Shown here piece by piece: positions 34,008 through 43,094 of a stretch of DNA of 64,000 bases. Under the pieces are notes generated by a model. That model ran no database searches. It saw nothing but the letters and a program-made list of their open reading frames with translations, and was not told the DNA's origin. Every line of letters starts with the position of its first letter. Position 1 is the stretch's first letter. The DNA lies in NCBI GenBank assembly GCA_963739045.1, contig CAVTYY010000005.1:124001-188000 (forward strand), written 5' to 3'. A program made the position numbers and the translations under genes. This DNA is from Halobacillus_B sp963739045. Its GTDB lineage: Bacteria > Bacillota > Bacilli > Bacillales > Halobacillaceae.

Positions 34008-35513
34008 TCACTCTTGATCTGACAAATACACACGGTGATTTCTGAAGAATGGCATTAAATCTTGTTTCGTAGATCTTTCCATTGAGGAAATAAACTCACC
34101 AGTAGAAGAGATCCCGAATTTTTTCTGATGGAAATAGCGTTTCATAGCATGATAGAATTCTTTATCGCCCAGTTTTTGCCGTAGATCGTTAAGCGTGCTT
34201 GAGCCATAATCATAAATCGTACGATAGTAAGCACTGATCCCGCCTTCATCTGCACGGGCAGTAAAGTCGGCCACCTGACTTGATAGATGGTAGTAGGGAT
34301 CAGGATTCGGATCGGCGTTCAGTTTATCAAGATCTCCATCGTATAAGGCAGCCGCGAAGCTTGCGAAAGACTCGTCCAGCCAAGGTTCATCGTATTCATT
34401 ATTTCCAATGATTCCATAGAACCATTGATGTCCGATTTCGTGAGCATTGACGGATTTCGCCCAATCAATCGTACTGTTTTCAGTAAGACTGATCATTACG
34501 AGCTGCGGATACTCCATCCCCCCGAACCAGCCTTCCATAGTAACAACATCCAGTTCTGGCCAAGGATACTTGCCGAATTTATCACTGAACAGCTTGATAC
34601 TATCGACACCGGATTCGAGTAGGCTGGCTGCATATTTGGCATGTTCACCAGAGTAATAGACATTAACTTTCGTATTTTTTACTTTCGCAGATATCACCCG
34701 GTAGTTGGGGTTCATCTCCATTGCAAAGTCGCGGACATTTTTCGCTTTATAGTGGTGAGTGGCTTTGTGCCCTTTGATGTCCGGCTTGCCTACCTCTTCA
34801 CCAGTGGCAGCGATGACCTGGTCTTTATCCGTCGTTAAGGTCACATCAAATTTTCCTGTGAGAGAATAAAAGGATTCTCCATATGGGTAATAGGGGTCCA
34901 CATTCCAGCCTTCCTCATCATAGACTGCAAGGATAGGAAACCAGTTGCCAAGGGAAACCGTATCTCCATACCAGCCGAAGCGGTCCTTCTGTTCGGGCAG
35001 GCTTACATCAAACTTCATGGTTACCACTGCTTTTTTATTCTTATCTAAGGAGAGATTCTTGATATGTAAGGCAGTTTTATCTACCTCGAAGTCTACTTTC
35101 TTCCCATCCACTTTAATCTTGGAAACATTCATACCGCCGCCATTTTCATCAAATACATCTGCATTGCCCCAGAGGTTGAAATACAATTCACTTAAGTTCG
35201 CTTTAATGTTGTTCTTGAAAGAGACTTGCATTTTCCCATGGATGGTGTGGTTCGTAGAATTGTAATTTACATCCATTTTGTATTTCGGTTTTGCGGGTCC
35301 CAACTCACTTCCCTTTCTTTTGTTCAGCTTCTTAACAGATTCTTTGATCAATGGCACGGCATCCGGAGCTTCTGAAGGTACATACGCTCCTTTCTGTTCA
35401 GATTTAACCTGCGGCCCCTCCTTATCAGCAGCAGAAACTGTCCCCGGTAAAACTAATCCCAAAGCCAATGAACTGACAACAACACTTTTTAACCATTTGT
35501 TCTTTAATTTCAA
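34008..35513 (-). CDS. Secreted M1-family metallopeptidase
   Basis: 501 residues from a TTG start with AAGGAGGGA upstream. An N-terminal signal peptide (KWLKSVVVSSLALGLVLPGTVSA) is followed by an M1-like beta-saddle. The gluzincin site HEIGHQWFYG lies about residue 360 and the third zinc ligand in EPWLDESFA 18 residues further on. GGMEYPQLV is the exopeptidase-type GxMEN-like segment (here GGMEY). It should trim peptides outside the cell. It lacks the long C-terminal helical domain of classical M1 enzymes. Conserved in many Bacillaceae; exact specificity unknown. Confidence 0.9.
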   Translation of the reverse strand: MKLKNKWLKSVVVSSLALGLVLPGTVSAADKEGPQVKSEQKGAYVPSEAPDAVPLIKESVKKLNKRKGSELGPAKPKYKMDVNYNSTNHTIHGKMQVSFKNNIKANLSELYFNLWGNADVFDENGGGMNVSKIKVDGKKVDFEVDKTALHIKNLSLDKNKKAVVTMKFDVSLPEQKDRFGWYGDTVSLGNWFPILAVYDEEGWNVDPYYPYGESFYSLTGKFDVTLTTDKDQVIAATGEEVGKPDIKGHKATHHYKAKNVRDFAMEMNPNYRVISAKVKNTKVNVYYSGEHAKYAASLLESGVDSIKLFSDKFGKYPWPELDVVTMEGWFGGMEYPQLVMISLTENSTIDWAKSVNAHEIGHQWFYGIIGNNEYDEPWLDESFASFAAALYDGDLDKLNADPNPDPYYHLSSQVADFTARADEGGISAYYRTIYDYGSSTLNDLRQKLGDKEFYHAMKRYFHQKKFGISSTGEFISSMERSTKQDLMPFFRNHRVYLSDQE

Positions 35514-35826
35514 AAAATCCCTCCTTTTTCCATATAAGTATCACTTCTTGGTCCGGCAGTAAGTTCCCTTGAACCCAATGTCCTAAAACCATAGTAAAAT
35601 CGAACTGAATTTGTGAAAAATTACAAATAATGATCGAAAAATGGAATGCAGCAACTGGAAAAATGGGGAGGCTGTGAGGGAGTCTACAGAAAACATTGCA
35701 AATTTAGAACAATGGTTTGTCCTGTTTTTTGTAACTTATTTCAAGAAATTTCGACCAATGAATAGCAGTGTTAATCACCTATTCGTGTTTTAGTACTATT
35801 CATTCGTTTGTTAGGAGAGGATGTCT

Positions 35827-36357
35827 ATGAAGAATAGTACTGCCATAGTTTTGTTCTTCATGGTGATGACGGTTGGATGTTCAATCAACAGCACTGGAAT
35901 GTCATCGAACTCAATACCAGATGAAATTTCAGCTGCGGAAGAACCGGAGGGAGCGAATTCCTCAAGCCGAGAACAACTGAGTGATGATGAGGAAGTGCCT
36001 GATGCAGATGTTATGATGAACTCTGTTAAAAATCGTGAAATAAATGTCCAAGTTTCGATTGAAGAACAAACGGCCGATCATTTCACGTTTAAAGTAAAAA
36101 ATGGGGGTCCGACAGAGTTAATATTTGGAAAGAATTATTATTTTCAGGAGAAGAAGGCAGGAAAATGGAATAGGATACCTCTTTCTCTTACCTTTGAAAG
36201 TATAGGATATGAACTTTCTGCGGGTGAAGTTTACAGTCAAAAAGTTTATTTGAAGGACCTGGGTTTAGCCAAAGGAGAGTATCGAATAGTCAAAACTCTG
36301 AAGGCAAAGAATGCAGATTCATCCGTCCAGTTAGCTGCCGGTTTTTCAGTGAATTAA
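35827..36357 (+). CDS. Lipoprotein with Ig-like (Big_14-type) domain
   Basis: 176 residues. A signal peptide with lipobox (VMTVGC) is followed by an acidic linker and a C-terminal beta-sandwich: FTFKVKNGGPTELIFGKNYY, then KWNRIPL, IGYELSAGEVYSQKVY, LAKGEYRIVKTL. This resembles small bacterial Ig-like domains found on Bacillus lipoproteins. ATG at 35827 follows GGAGAGG; an ATG two codons upstream is possible. The 300-base gap before it holds no other clear feature. Confidence 0.75.
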   Translation: MKNSTAIVLFFMVMTVGCSINSTGMSSNSIPDEISAAEEPEGANSSSREQLSDDEEVPDADVMMNSVKNREINVQVSIEEQTADHFTFKVKNGGPTELIFGKNYYFQEKKAGKWNRIPLSLTFESIGYELSAGEVYSQKVYLKDLGLAKGEYRIVKTLKAKNADSSVQLAAGFSVN

Positions 36358-36520
36358 ACTCGTCAACTAGAAAACTCGGATTGACCATCTTTGGGAAAGT
36401 TCCCTCAAGAGTCCTTGTCAGCTTGTACTAATAGCAGGCTGAGCTAGCTGCAAGATCGTTTTAGAAATGCACTCCCTTGTGAGATAATAAAATTAGCAAA
36501 TAAATATAAGGAGTGTTTTC

Positions 36521-36964
36521 ATGGAACAAGAGGCGGCAGTTAAGGAAACATATGAACATTTAATTAAAGCATGGAACGATCGTGATGCTGAAAAAATGTC
36601 AAGTCTATTTACTGAAAGTGGAGAGACCATTGGGTTTGATGGCAGCTTATCCAAAGGTCGGGAAGAAATTTTTTCTCACCTGCAGCCTATCTTTAGAGAT
36701 CATCCCACAGCACCTTTTGTTCATAAAGTAAAAGAAGTAAAATTCATTGGAGAACAAACGGCCATTGTAAGAGCGATCGCTGGAATGATTCCACCTGATG
36801 AATCTGATATCAAACCAGAGGTAAATACTCACCATACGGTAGTGTTAGAACATAGGGGAAATAGATGGGAAATAGAATTATTTCAAAACACACCAGCTCA
36901 ATTTCATGGAAGACCTGAATTAGTGGAAGAAATGACTAATGAATTGCGTGAACAAATACGCTAA
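36521..36964 (+). CDS. SnoaL/NTF2-like protein (SgcJ/EcaC type)
   Basis: 147 residues of the cone-shaped NTF2-like fold: YEHLIKAWNDRDAEKMSSLFTESG, then GREEIFSHLQPIF, and VLEHRGNRWEIELFQNTPAQFHGRP at the end, as in SgcJ/EcaC-like proteins. AAGGAGTG precedes the ATG. These small proteins have no uniform activity. It appears monocistronic. The 36357-36521 gap shows nothing recognisable. Confidence 0.8.
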   Translation: MEQEAAVKETYEHLIKAWNDRDAEKMSSLFTESGETIGFDGSLSKGREEIFSHLQPIFRDHPTAPFVHKVKEVKFIGEQTAIVRAIAGMIPPDESDIKPEVNTHHTVVLEHRGNRWEIELFQNTPAQFHGRPELVEEMTNELREQIR

Positions 36965-37066
36965 CTTAAGACGCGCCAAAGAAGAGTTAACATTAACTGC
37001 TGGCTTTTAAATATTTTGAACCACTATTACAACTTTGTACTGCAATGCGGGGATCGGTCTTAGATC

Positions 37067-37118
37067 TAAAAACCAGTCTTATTGTCAGAATTAATTGGCA
37101 ATAAGACTGGTTTTATTT
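37067..37118 (+). terminator. Strong intrinsic terminator
   Basis: AAAACCAGTCTTATTG and CAATAAGACTGGTTTT form a 16-bp perfect stem followed by a T-rich tail, about 100 bases after the SnoaL-like gene. Confidence 0.88.
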
Positions 37119-37167
37119 TACATTAATGTCAATTAAAATTGACAAGTCAAAAAAAGGCGGGCATGAA

Positions 37168-37697
37168 ATGAAACAAAATACCCTTTATCTAACAAATTTA
37201 GATCAGTTAAAATCCTTAAGCGATCCATTACGGGTAGACATTCTGCATCATTTAATTGAAAAGCGTACACGCGCTCAATTTTAACCGTTGAAAAGACAGC
37301 ACAGCAAATAGGACAAGAAGTAATAATCAATGAAAATTTAAAGGAGAGGGTATTTTCACTTGAAGATAATAGATTAGCTAATAAGAAATTAGCATCTATA
37401 TTGGAAAAGTCATTTTTGGATTCAAATTTCTCTGTAGAGGGAGGAGAATCTAATGCTGATTGTCAAAAAAGAGCTATAAACGTCTTTAAAGAACTATTAG
37501 AAACTTTTCGAGAGAAGAAAGTTGTAATAGGGACTCATGGAGCTGTTATGACCTTAATGATGGGGTATTTCGATCGCACTTATGACCTGGACTTCTTGTA
37601 TAACACATCTAAACCTGACATGTATAGAATGGAACTCAAAGAACAAGAATTAGTGAAAGTACAAAGGATATGGGGAGATTTAGGAGAGAACCAATAG
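37168..37697 (+). pseudogene. Chimera of ArsR-type HTH start and histidine-phosphatase end
   Basis: From ATG 37168 (AAGGCGGG upstream) the frame reads as the first 30 residues of an ArsR-family regulator (LTNLDQLKSLSDPLRVDILHHLIEK) and then stops at 37284. In another frame, open from 37260 to 37697, lies the back half of a histidine phosphatase (phosphoglycerate-mutase superfamily): YTRSILTVEKTAQQIGQE, FSVEGGESNADCQKRAINVF and the second catalytic histidine in VVIGTHGAVMTLMMGYF. The N-terminal R-H-G motif is missing. The join near 37262 looks like a deletion that fused two unrelated genes; neither product would work. Confidence 0.75.
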
Positions 37698-37938
37698 TAT
37701 TACGAAACATAAAACAGTGGGAAGGACTACTAAATAAGTGGCCCTTGTTCAACAAGGGCAGTCGCTTTTGAGTTATGAGTTACTGAAAAATAATGGGTTA
37801 CATAAATGGGAGAAGGGGATTAGAAGGAGTATCTTTTGATTTTATAGAATGTTTAGGTTATTAGATTCTGAAGATAACCGAATCCTTGTTAGTTGTGAAT
37901 TATGGGCTTTGCTTCTAAATAAAAAGGAGGAAATTTTT

Positions 37939-38304
37939 ATGCTGTATATGTTGATTGTTAAAGCCTCTCAGAACTCGGAAGCTGGTAACCTCCCGAGCTC
38001 TGAGCTCATGGATGCCATGACGAAATATAATGAAGAATTAGTTAAGGCAGGTGTGCGAGTCGCGGCAAAAGGACTTCATCCAAGTTCAAATGGAGTTCGC
38101 TTAACGTATCCGAAACCAGGAGGAGAGCCGGTGGTAACTGAGGGTCCGTTTACTGAAACAAATGAATTGATTGCCGGGTTCATTCTAATTGATGTGAAAT
38201 CAAGGGAAGAAGCTCTCGAATGGGCTATGCGGATGCCGGACCCACAAGGACATGGGGAAGGTCAGGTTGAATTGCGTCAAGTATTTGAGTCACCGGACAA
38301 ATAA
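37939..38304 (+). CDS. YciI-family (DGPF) protein
   Basis: 121 residues of the ferredoxin-like YciI fold (MLYMLIVKASQNSEAG, VTEGPFTETNELIAGFILIDVKSREEALEWA). The common DGPF is EGPF here. The ATG at 37939 follows AAAAAGGAGG; an in-frame extension upstream to 37849 has no ribosome site. Related proteins often pair with ECF sigma factors, none of which is nearby. Activity unknown. Confidence 0.85.
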   Translation: MLYMLIVKASQNSEAGNLPSSELMDAMTKYNEELVKAGVRVAAKGLHPSSNGVRLTYPKPGGEPVVTEGPFTETNELIAGFILIDVKSREEALEWAMRMPDPQGHGEGQVELRQVFESPDK

Positions 38305-38345
38305 ATTAATAGTAGCGATAACTGGAAGGTATCTCAAAATTAATG

Positions 38346-38374
38346 AGGCAAATCTTCAATCATAAGATTTGCCT
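38346..38374 (+). terminator. Hairpin after the YciI-family gene
   Basis: AGGCAAATCTT and AAGATTTGCCT form an 11-bp perfect stem with a 7-base loop, but only a weak T tail. Confidence 0.6.
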
Positions 38375-38473
38375 ATTAGTCATGATTGGTATTTAAGTAA
38401 TATAGTGACTATCTTAGCTCGTACATATAAACAGTAAGAAGTTGGACTATGTAGAAGTGGAAAGGAAGTAGAA

Positions 38474-38638
38474 ATGGACAATCAATATTTTGTAGGCTGG
38501 GGAACATTAGCATTAATAAATGCTGCGCTTGCTCAAGGAAAAAATAGAACGGGATTAAACTGGTTTTTACTTTCGCTGGTTATAGGTCCATTAGCGACAC
38601 TTATCCTATTATTTGTTGGAAAACTGAGTCCTGATTGA
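38474..38638 (+). CDS. Small membrane protein (54 residues)
   Basis: A short frame beginning MDNQYFVGWGTLALINAALA, with a polar middle (QGKNRTGLNWF) and a hydrophobic helix (LLSLVIGPLATLILLFVG). AAAGGAAG lies five to six bases before the ATG. It probably has two membrane segments with both ends on one side. Such tiny proteins are common and mostly uncharacterised. Confidence 0.6.
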   Translation: MDNQYFVGWGTLALINAALAQGKNRTGLNWFLLSLVIGPLATLILLFVGKLSPD

Positions 38639-38716
38639 ATATCCTTTTACCTATACGATCTAGAGTAAGAAGTGCTGACAAAGGAACGCCCAGAATTTAA
38701 TTAAGGAGAGGATCCT

Positions 38717-39310
38717 ATGTATTCAGACGTAGAAGAGAAATTGAAGAGAAAGAATAAGTTATTGTTTTCTCGTGACAGCTATTGTTTGCAAGAGTTGATA
38801 GAGCTTATTCAACTGCAGACTCATAGAACTCTTGTTATGTGGGCGCTTGATTGTGCAAAGATACCTTTAGGTCAAATAGAAGCTAAATACCCTCATGAAC
38901 CGCGGCCGCGGACTTGTCTGGAACGATGTGAAGACTGGGCAAGGGGGAAAATAAAAATGCCTGCAGCCAAGAAGGCAATACTAGCCGCTCATACCGCTGC
39001 AAAAGAAATTGAGGAGATTGAATACGGAATCTTATGCCAAGCGATTGGTCATGCTGGGGCTACTGTGCATGTGGAAACACACGCCATAGGATTACCTATT
39101 TACGAACTGACTTCAATCGTTCATAAATACGGAAGAGATGATTTCCGAGTGCCGGTTAGCGAAAAGATCAATGACTACTATAAGCGTCTATTATACTGGC
39201 AGGAAAACACAGATAAACTTGGACTTGAATGGGCAGGTTTTTTACTAGATGATACGAAACCTAATAAGGAAAAATTATTGAGAGAGAAAGCCAAAAGATC
39301 TAATAGTTGA
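38717..39310 (+). CDS. Imm5-like putative immunity protein (orphan)
   Basis: 197 all-helical residues resembling Imm5-type immunity proteins: HRTLVMWALDCAKIPLG, CEDWARGKIKMPAAKKAILAAHTAAKE and the signature CQAIGHAGATVHVETHAIGLPIYE. Imm5 members are predicted to neutralise polymorphic toxins. No toxin, LXG or WXG100 gene is visible nearby, so it stands alone. GGAGAGGAT precedes the ATG. The assignment is from remembered family pattern. Confidence 0.72.
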   Translation: MYSDVEEKLKRKNKLLFSRDSYCLQELIELIQLQTHRTLVMWALDCAKIPLGQIEAKYPHEPRPRTCLERCEDWARGKIKMPAAKKAILAAHTAAKEIEEIEYGILCQAIGHAGATVHVETHAIGLPIYELTSIVHKYGRDDFRVPVSEKINDYYKRLLYWQENTDKLGLEWAGFLLDDTKPNKEKLLREKAKRSNS

Positions 39311-39403
39311 GCAAAATCTTTAGGCATGAAAAGAGGACAGGTATTGTAAGTTATAATGTTACAAATTTGATGGATGATTCAAAAATGAGGGGCTATTTTC
39401 GCA

Positions 39404-39619
39404 CTACTCCGTTTTAGTATGAAACTCATTTAATTCTCTTTCAACAAGAAACACTGAAATTTCAAATGCTTCGATACGTCTTTTAGCTAATGTTATTTGA
39501 GATTTATACTTCGCAGGATTTTCTTTTGCCTCAAAAGTTTTTACTGTTTCTCTTAGTTTGTGTAAAGTTGAGTCAATTTGACGTTTGGCTTCAACTAATT
39601 CAGTATATTTATACATCAT
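39404..39619 (-). CDS. Small coiled-coil protein of unknown function
   Basis: 71 residues, almost wholly helical and charged (YTELVEAKRQIDSTLHKLRETVK, ITLAKRRIEAFEISVFLVERELNEF), likely a two-helix coiled coil. AAGGAAGG lies seven bases before tandem ATG codons. No family recognised. Confidence 0.6.
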   Translation of the reverse strand: MMYKYTELVEAKRQIDSTLHKLRETVKTFEAKENPAKYKSQITLAKRRIEAFEISVFLVERELNEFHTKTE

Positions 39620-39776
39620 TAAAAGAACCTTCCTTTTTGCGAATGTGTACTTGATTATCTCTAAGTTTAAACTAAGTAATTAGTAAAGGTCACCCATAAA
39701 TGAATGATCTATTTTAAAAAATAGGGAAAAATATGTCGACTTTCTATTGAGTGCATACTAGATGGAGGTAAAGGAA

Positions 39777-40013
39777 TTACTCATCTGGTAATGCGTTAAA
39801 TTCTTCTTTTTTCCTTTCATACCAAATCTGGATGGCTTCTGGATTTTCCATTAGTTCTTTCATTTCATTCATAGCTGAAATGTGCTTTTCGTCTCCTTTT
39901 TGGTACATTTCCATTCCATGTTTTTGGCTTTTTTGTGCCATCTCCTCAAAAGTATTGGCATGAAATTTTTGCTCGCATGCTCCTCCGAGTTGTTTACAAG
40001 TCATCGTCTTCAT
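39777..40013 (-). CDS. DUF1059-like small protein
   Basis: 78 residues beginning MKTMTCKQLGGACEQKFHA, with conserved cysteines, then FEEMAQKSQKHGMEMYQKGDEKH and a C-terminal helix. This matches the DUF1059 pattern I remember. GGAGGCAG precedes the ATG. Function unknown; the Cys/His content could suit metal binding. Confidence 0.75.
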   Translation of the reverse strand: MKTMTCKQLGGACEQKFHANTFEEMAQKSQKHGMEMYQKGDEKHISAMNEMKELMENPEAIQIWYERKKEEFNALPDE

Positions 40014-40174
40014 AATTACTGCCTCCTTTTCTTCAGTGTTAATGTATCTATAGTAACATATACATCATTACTTTCTGCCGGAGGAGAGAGTGGAGGATAA
40101 AGAGCATAAATTAGAGAATATGAGAATGGTGGACAGCTTTTTTTACGACGAAAATAATATCAGGAGGAAAAACA

Positions 40175-40678
40175 ATGATGGAGATTAGAAGGTTAAACGA
40201 ACAAGACGTTGAGCAGTACCTTGAAATCAGACTTCAATCTTTACAAACCAATCCAGAAGCCTTTGCTTCCAGTTATGAAGAGGAAAAAGAACGGCCCATT
40301 GAATTATATCAAAGCAGATTAAATCCCCAAAGCCCGTCCATAACAGTAGGGGCGGTTGAAGATGGTCAACTGGTCGGTATAGTTACTCTAGTAACAGAGA
40401 CAAAACAAAAGCTTAGTCATAGAGCAAACATAGTATCTACCTATGTAATCCCAGAAAAACGCGGGGATAAAATAGGCAGGAAATTAATCGAGCAAGCTAT
40501 TCAGTATGCCCAAAGGATGCAAGGGATCGAGCAAATATATTTAACGGTTGCATCAGAAAATAAAGCAGCCAGGCAGCTATATCTATCGTCAGGCTTCAAT
40601 TTTTTTGGAACAGACAAGAAAGCATTAAAGTTGGAGGACCATTACATAGATATCGACCATATGGCATTGTACTTCTGA
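40175..40678 (+). CDS. GNAT-family N-acetyltransferase
   Basis: 167 residues: MEIRRLNEQDVEQYLEIRLQSL at the start, the acetyl-CoA pyrophosphate-binding loop (YVIPEKRGDKIGRKLIEQAI) and ENKAARQLYLSSGFNFFGTDKKALKL as the C-terminal signature. CAGGAGGAA precedes tandem ATG codons. Substrate unknown. A methyltransferase-like gene follows 23 bases downstream and may share the transcript. Confidence 0.9.
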   Translation: MMEIRRLNEQDVEQYLEIRLQSLQTNPEAFASSYEEEKERPIELYQSRLNPQSPSITVGAVEDGQLVGIVTLVTETKQKLSHRANIVSTYVIPEKRGDKIGRKLIEQAIQYAQRMQGIEQIYLTVASENKAARQLYLSSGFNFFGTDKKALKLEDHYIDIDHMALYF

Positions 40679-40701
40679 AAAATTTGAAAAGGGGAGTTTG
40701 A

Positions 40702-41409
40702 ATGAGCCGGGGGAGGGCTAGAACAAAGTTAGACATAGATAAGGTTATCTTTATTGGCAGAACATATGAAGAATATATGGACATGTTTCTATTGTCAGAA
40801 GCAGATTTGAAAGATAAAAAGGTACTGGATTGTCCATCTGGTGCCTGTTCATTTGCGGCATCAGGTCAATTAAGAGGATGGAATATCATCGCGGCTGATA
40901 TTGCTTATGATCATTCTGCAGAAGATCTCGAAGCTAAAGGACGGGAGGATCTTCAACATGCCTTGACTCATATGAAGAAAGCTGAAAGTAATTACAAATG
41001 GGACTACTTTCAGGATCTCAATCAGTTACAAGAATATCGCGAGAGAGCATTACTTTCATGCACAGAAGATATGAACAAGAACAGCGAGCGATATCTTCCG
41101 GTTCAATTGCCAGCCTTGCTATTTAAGGATAATGAGTTTGACATCGTTTTGTCTGCGCATTTCTTATTTACGTATGCAGACCGGTTAAATCTGCAATTTC
41201 ACCTGGACACTCTTATTGAATTACTTAGAGTGACAAAAGAAGAATTGAGAGTCTTTCCCTTGGTTGATTTAGAAGGCAATAGATATGAACACCTTGATCA
41301 TGTTATTCAGTATTTAAAGGATAAGAGCTATAATGTAGAAGAAGTTAGGGTTCCATACGAGTTTCAAAAGGGAGCCAATTCTATGTTAAAGGTGAATAAA
41401 AGTCATTAA
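40702..41409 (+). CDS. Class I SAM-dependent methyltransferase-like protein
   Basis: 235 residues. KKVLDCPSGACSFAASGQLRG corresponds to the SAM-binding motif I, IIAADIAYD to motif II and FDIVLSAHFLFTYAD to motif IV of Rossmann methyltransferases. C-terminal strands include ELRVFPLVDLEG. AAAGGGGAG precedes the ATG. Substrate unknown. Confidence 0.75.
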   Translation: MSRGRARTKLDIDKVIFIGRTYEEYMDMFLLSEADLKDKKVLDCPSGACSFAASGQLRGWNIIAADIAYDHSAEDLEAKGREDLQHALTHMKKAESNYKWDYFQDLNQLQEYRERALLSCTEDMNKNSERYLPVQLPALLFKDNEFDIVLSAHFLFTYADRLNLQFHLDTLIELLRVTKEELRVFPLVDLEGNRYEHLDHVIQYLKDKSYNVEEVRVPYEFQKGANSMLKVNKSH

Positions 41410-41418
41410 GCTTTCAAT

Positions 41419-41447
41419 GGACAGCGGTATACCGCTGTCCTCTTGTT
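41419..41447 (+). terminator. Hairpin terminator
   Basis: GGACAGCGGTATACCGCTGT is an almost perfect palindrome followed by CCTCTTGTTT, ten bases after the methyltransferase-like gene. Confidence 0.7.
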
Positions 41448-41552
41448 TATAAACAGTGCTCTGCAAGAAGGAGCAGAACTGTCTTTAAATTTAGCAAATA
41501 TATTCTCTTAGCCTGGAGTGCATTCATACTTTTTTAGAAGGAGTGTAGTTCA

Positions 41553-42593
41553 TTGAACCTTAGCACTAAAAAGACTTCAGCTTTCTTACCTATACTAGAC
41601 CACGTTAACAATACTTTTAATCATGTCATCTGCTCAGGAGCATCTACTCTTATCATTCATAAGGATACTATAGTGCTAGAGGAGTACATAGGGGAACAGT
41701 CTGATAAAAAAGAGGCGAGAACCGTGCAAGCGGATACTCAATTTCATGTAGCTTCTGTAAGGAAAAGTTATATTGGATTCGCTGTTTCCTATGCGTTGTT
41801 TTACGGTTATATCTGGAACAAAGATGATCTGGTATTATCCTATCTGCCGGAGCTTGAAGAGAACATTTGGAAAGATACAACTATCAGGCATCTACTTACT
41901 CATACGCATGGATTAAAACAAGAAGGGAATTGCAACGTAAGAGAGTTTCTGCCGGGCACAAACTGGTCCTATAAACAAATTGGGATCAACGCTCTCGCTC
42001 AGATTGTAAAACGTACCACGAATAAAACCGTTTCAGAAATTCTTCATGAGAAGGTTTTCATTCCTTTAGGTTTTAAAGAATCTAATTGGTATGGAAGGAA
42101 AAACAATCACCTTGTGGATGTGATGCTTCGTCATGAAGAGGATGAAGACTGGAGGACAAGTGACAGCACGGAAGGCGACAAAATGAATATGTATGTATCA
42201 ACCAGGGAGTTAGCGTACTGGGGCTATTTCCATTTTAAAAAAGGGAACATAAATGGAAAGCAAATAGTACCAAGAGAAATTATAGATACAGCCACTTCGC
42301 TTCAAAGTCCGGCTAGCCTTAAGAAAGACTTGCCGCAGCATGGTTTCTTATGGTTCGTTAAAGATCAGCCTGTCACAAAGACAGAGATTGGGCATCAAGT
42401 TCCCAAAGGGGCTTTTCAAATACTCGGTTTCACAAATGTAACTTTATTAGTAATTCCGGAAGAAAATTTAGTTGCTGTTCGTATGTTCAATAGCTTTGGT
42501 TCACCAGAAGGCTATGACTATTTATCAGATGTGAGATCATTTGGCGATACGATTATGAAGTGTGCAGCAGGTAAATCTAAAAGGAGTTTATAA
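41553..42593 (+). CDS. Serine hydrolase of the beta-lactamase/class C fold
   Basis: 346 residues from a TTG start with AAGGAGTG upstream. The S-x-x-K nucleophile motif is SVRK in FHVASVRKSYIGFAVSYAL. TTIRHLLTHTHGL is typical of class C-like penicillin-binding proteins. The usual Y-x-N tyrosine is probably in WSYKQIGINALAQIV, with Q replacing N, which is unusual. No signal peptide is seen, so it may be cytoplasmic. Esterase or peptidase activity is possible; antibiotic hydrolysis is not indicated. Confidence 0.83.
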   Translation: MNLSTKKTSAFLPILDHVNNTFNHVICSGASTLIIHKDTIVLEEYIGEQSDKKEARTVQADTQFHVASVRKSYIGFAVSYALFYGYIWNKDDLVLSYLPELEENIWKDTTIRHLLTHTHGLKQEGNCNVREFLPGTNWSYKQIGINALAQIVKRTTNKTVSEILHEKVFIPLGFKESNWYGRKNNHLVDVMLRHEEDEDWRTSDSTEGDKMNMYVSTRELAYWGYFHFKKGNINGKQIVPREIIDTATSLQSPASLKKDLPQHGFLWFVKDQPVTKTEIGHQVPKGAFQILGFTNVTLLVIPEENLVAVRMFNSFGSPEGYDYLSDVRSFGDTIMKCAAGKSKRSL

Positions 42594-42624
42594 CGGGGGT
42601 TCTTCTTTTGAGTTGGGGATTGTG

Positions 42625-42652
42625 AAAAGGGGGAGCTTGCCTCCCCCTTTTT
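42625..42652. terminator. Bidirectional terminator
   Basis: AAAAGGGGGAG and CTCCCCCTTTTT form an 11-bp perfect stem with a 5-base loop, flanked by A and T runs between convergent genes. Confidence 0.9.
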
Positions 42653-42702
42653 CATCACCTTCATAGACCTCTCAAACGTTAATTTAAAAGTGAATGCGCT
42701 GC

Positions 42703-43056
42703 TTATTCTAACTCTTGAAAGAGACCGATCCGATTGCCATCAGGATCCTTAAAGGTGCACCATGCAGCAGGCACGCCTTCTCTAGTCTGAACTTCTTCAA
42801 TTTCTATATCCAGTGCGTGTTTCAACCGTTCACGCTCTGCATGGATGTTGGCGACTCCTAGCCGTAACGGACCATTTTCCTCAGCAGGCGCTCCTTTAGC
42901 AACCTGCAGCCAAGCTCCATTTATAATTTCCCACTCAGCAAAATCCTCGTGTGGAATGAAGTCAGGCTTGCGATTAAAAAGGTGCTCGTACCATTTACTT
43001 CCTTCATTATAATTTTTGACCCTCACTTGAAAGGTCACTCCTGTAAGTGATTTCAT
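42703..43056 (-). CDS. VOC (glyoxalase/bleomycin-resistance) family protein
   Basis: 117 residues: VTFQVRVKNYNEGSKWYEHLF, then a second half ending WCTFKDPDGNRIGLFQEL, the standard VOC C-terminal motif with a metal-site glutamate. GGAGGCG precedes the ATG. A single small domain suggests a dimer. Function not predictable. Its start is close to the convergent end of the WYL gene. Confidence 0.85.
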   Translation of the reverse strand: MKSLTGVTFQVRVKNYNEGSKWYEHLFNRKPDFIPHEDFAEWEIINGAWLQVAKGAPAEENGPLRLGVANIHAERERLKHALDIEIEEVQTREGVPAAWCTFKDPDGNRIGLFQELE

Positions 43057-43094
43057 GACAACGCCTCCTTGTTTTCTTTTTATACCTTTGCTGA

